Source: Bog-756 sp963699085 (GTDB lineage Bacteria > Actinomycetota > Acidimicrobiia > Acidimicrobiales > RAAP-2). Taken from it: a stretch of 64,000 bases of DNA. A program made the translations under genes and the position numbers. The stretch spans positions 248,001-312,000 of the forward strand of contig CAVOTH010000003.1 in NCBI GenBank assembly GCA_963699085.1. The letters run 5' to 3'. Of this stretch, positions 63,272 to 64,000 are shown piece by piece (positions within the stretch are counted from its first letter, which is position 1; each line of letters begins with the position of its first letter). The notes under the pieces are model-generated. The model saw nothing but the letters and a program-made list of their open reading frames with translations, did no database searches and was not told the origin of the DNA.

Positions 63272-63853
63272 ATGCCGAAGTTCCTGAGTTTCATCCTGCT
63301 GGGCGTCCTGACCGTGGTGGGCCTCGGCGCGGCAGCGCTGGGCGTCGTGCAGAGCAAGAGCGCCACCAGTCTGAGCCAGGCGGTGTCCAATACCCTCAAG
63401 GCTCCGAGCTACACCGAGTACCTGGTGGAGAAGACGCCCCAGGGCGACCAGACGGCGAGCCTCAGCTATCAGGCCCCCGACCGCCTCGGTGGTTGGCTGC
63501 AGAGCGTCGGTCGACGCACCTACCTGGTGATCATCGGGTCCACCGAATACATCAGCGTGACCCGACCGGCCAAGGGCGCAAAGGGTCCCATCGTCTTCTA
63601 CAAGCAGCAGACCCAGGGTGCCCAGGCGGTCGACCCGGCCCACACCTATCTCATGTACTACGACCAGGGCACTTCCACCAGGTCCGGCTCGGTCACCACG
63701 GTGACCCTGACCCAGGGCGGCGAGACCGAGAAGCTGGTCTACACGGTCACCGGCAACTACGTGTCGAACTTCAAGGCGACCACCCCGGGCGGCACGATCA
63801 ACCTCGACATCGGCAATGTCGGGTCGGCCCCCAAGGTCGCCCTGCCCAGCTAA
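63272..63853 (+). CDS. Hypothetical exported or membrane-anchored protein, 193 residues
   Basis: The N-terminus MPKFLSFILLGVLTVVGLGAAALGVVQSKSA is a signal anchor. The rest is beta-rich and Thr/Ser/Gly-rich (TVTLTQGGETEKLVYTVTGNYVSNFKATTPGGTINLDIGNVG), as in LppX- or LpqN-like surface proteins, but no lipobox Cys is present and I cannot assign a family. It follows the acyl-CoA dehydrogenase by about 100 bases. The start ATG 63272 has AAGAGAG at suitable spacing. Function unknown. Confidence 0.7.
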   Translation: MPKFLSFILLGVLTVVGLGAAALGVVQSKSATSLSQAVSNTLKAPSYTEYLVEKTPQGDQTASLSYQAPDRLGGWLQSVGRRTYLVIIGSTEYISVTRPAKGAKGPIVFYKQQTQGAQAVDPAHTYLMYYDQGTSTRSGSVTTVTLTQGGETEKLVYTVTGNYVSNFKATTPGGTINLDIGNVGSAPKVALPS

Positions 63854-63900
63854 TGCCAAGTTCGCGACCTCACCCAGCGCGTCCCCGGCAACCTCCGGCT

Positions 63901-63966
63901 GAGTCTCCGGGCTGAGTCTCCGGCGACTGAGTCTCCGGCACCAAGTCTCCGGCGCCAGGTCTCCGG
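63901..63966 (+). repeat. Five imperfect direct repeats of GAGTCTCCGG
   Basis: GAGTCTCCGG occurs at 63901, 63914 and 63929, then AAGTCTCCGG at 63943 and AGGTCTCCGG at 63957, spaced 13-15 bases apart. The array lies after the last gene and runs towards the window end. It does not have the unit length or regularity of a CRISPR array. Possible slippage-born repeat or binding-site array. Confidence 0.7.
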
Positions 63967-64000
63967 CGACGCAGGAGGCCGGATTCGGGGCCCGGCTCAG

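Noticed and set aside
63901..63966. CRISPR array
   Set aside because: Units are 10 bp with 3-5 bp linkers of no spacer character, and no cas gene is present in the window.

Overview
The window reads as chromosomal DNA of a high-GC actinobacterium, most likely a member of Acidimicrobiia. This is inference, resting on GC-rich codon use, many GTG starts and overlapping ATGA/GTGA gene junctions, a secreted protein with six GYWLVASDGGVFAFGDA-type repeats, and an N-terminal PGWWQASDGTWHPPE motif. No taxonomic marker such as rRNA is present.

Layout. 0-6 kb: translation and tRNA modification genes (prmC, cut by the window edge, and tsaC), then a branched-chain amino acid operon leuB-ilvE-cimA preceded by a Val/Ile-rich leader peptide and a hairpin/terminator that look like a ribosome-mediated attenuator. 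6-12 kb: a hypothetical protein, a heavily frameshifted SWIM/SNF2 helicase gene and an HTH/nucleotidyltransferase locus that resembles a toxin-antitoxin pair. 12-25 kb: lipid and steroid-type catabolism (sterol desaturase-like protein, FMN reductase, thiolase, enoyl-CoA hydratase, thioesterase, acyl-CoA ligase, SDRs). Three 14-bp palindromes matching or nearly matching the KstR motif TnnAACnnGTTnnA stand upstream of three of these units. 25-34 kb: an NlpC/P60 cell-wall hydrolase, hydrolases, a CitE-like CoA ester lyase, a TetR/MFS pair and a CoA transferase.

34.2-37.0 kb holds a 2,774-bp IS1595-family element with terminal inverted repeats and an 8-bp target duplication. Besides its transposase it carries a 312-residue-class hypothetical protein, a 52-residue ORF, a ribbon-helix-helix protein and a tRNA-Thr(CGU)-like gene. 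It has split a palindromic site at the start codon of an arsR-SRPBCC operon from its native promoter. 37-43 kb contains methylsuccinyl-CoA dehydrogenase and a mesaconyl-CoA hydratase-like MaoC protein; with the CitE-like lyase at 29.3 kb these are three enzymes of the ethylmalonyl-CoA pathway. mutY and an alpha/beta hydrolase follow.

43-49 kb: a frameshifted metallo-beta-lactamase gene, an HsaB-like flavin reductase, an RmlC-like epimerase, an SDR, a membrane protein and oligopeptidase B. 49.5-58.9 kb: iron-sulfur cluster assembly in two opposed blocks, sufB / Cys-rich protein / sufD (frameshifted) / Rieske / sufC on the plus strand and sufC2-sufS-sufU on the minus strand, with an LCP protein between them. 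59-64 kb: a glycogen debranching-type enzyme, a glyoxalase II-like hydrolase, an acyl-CoA dehydrogenase and a secreted or anchored hypothetical protein.

Six loci contain single-base frame changes, including the normally essential sufD, with no obvious premature stops of other kinds. Assembly or sequencing indels are therefore a serious alternative to true pseudogenes. Everything here was read by eye; no database search was run.
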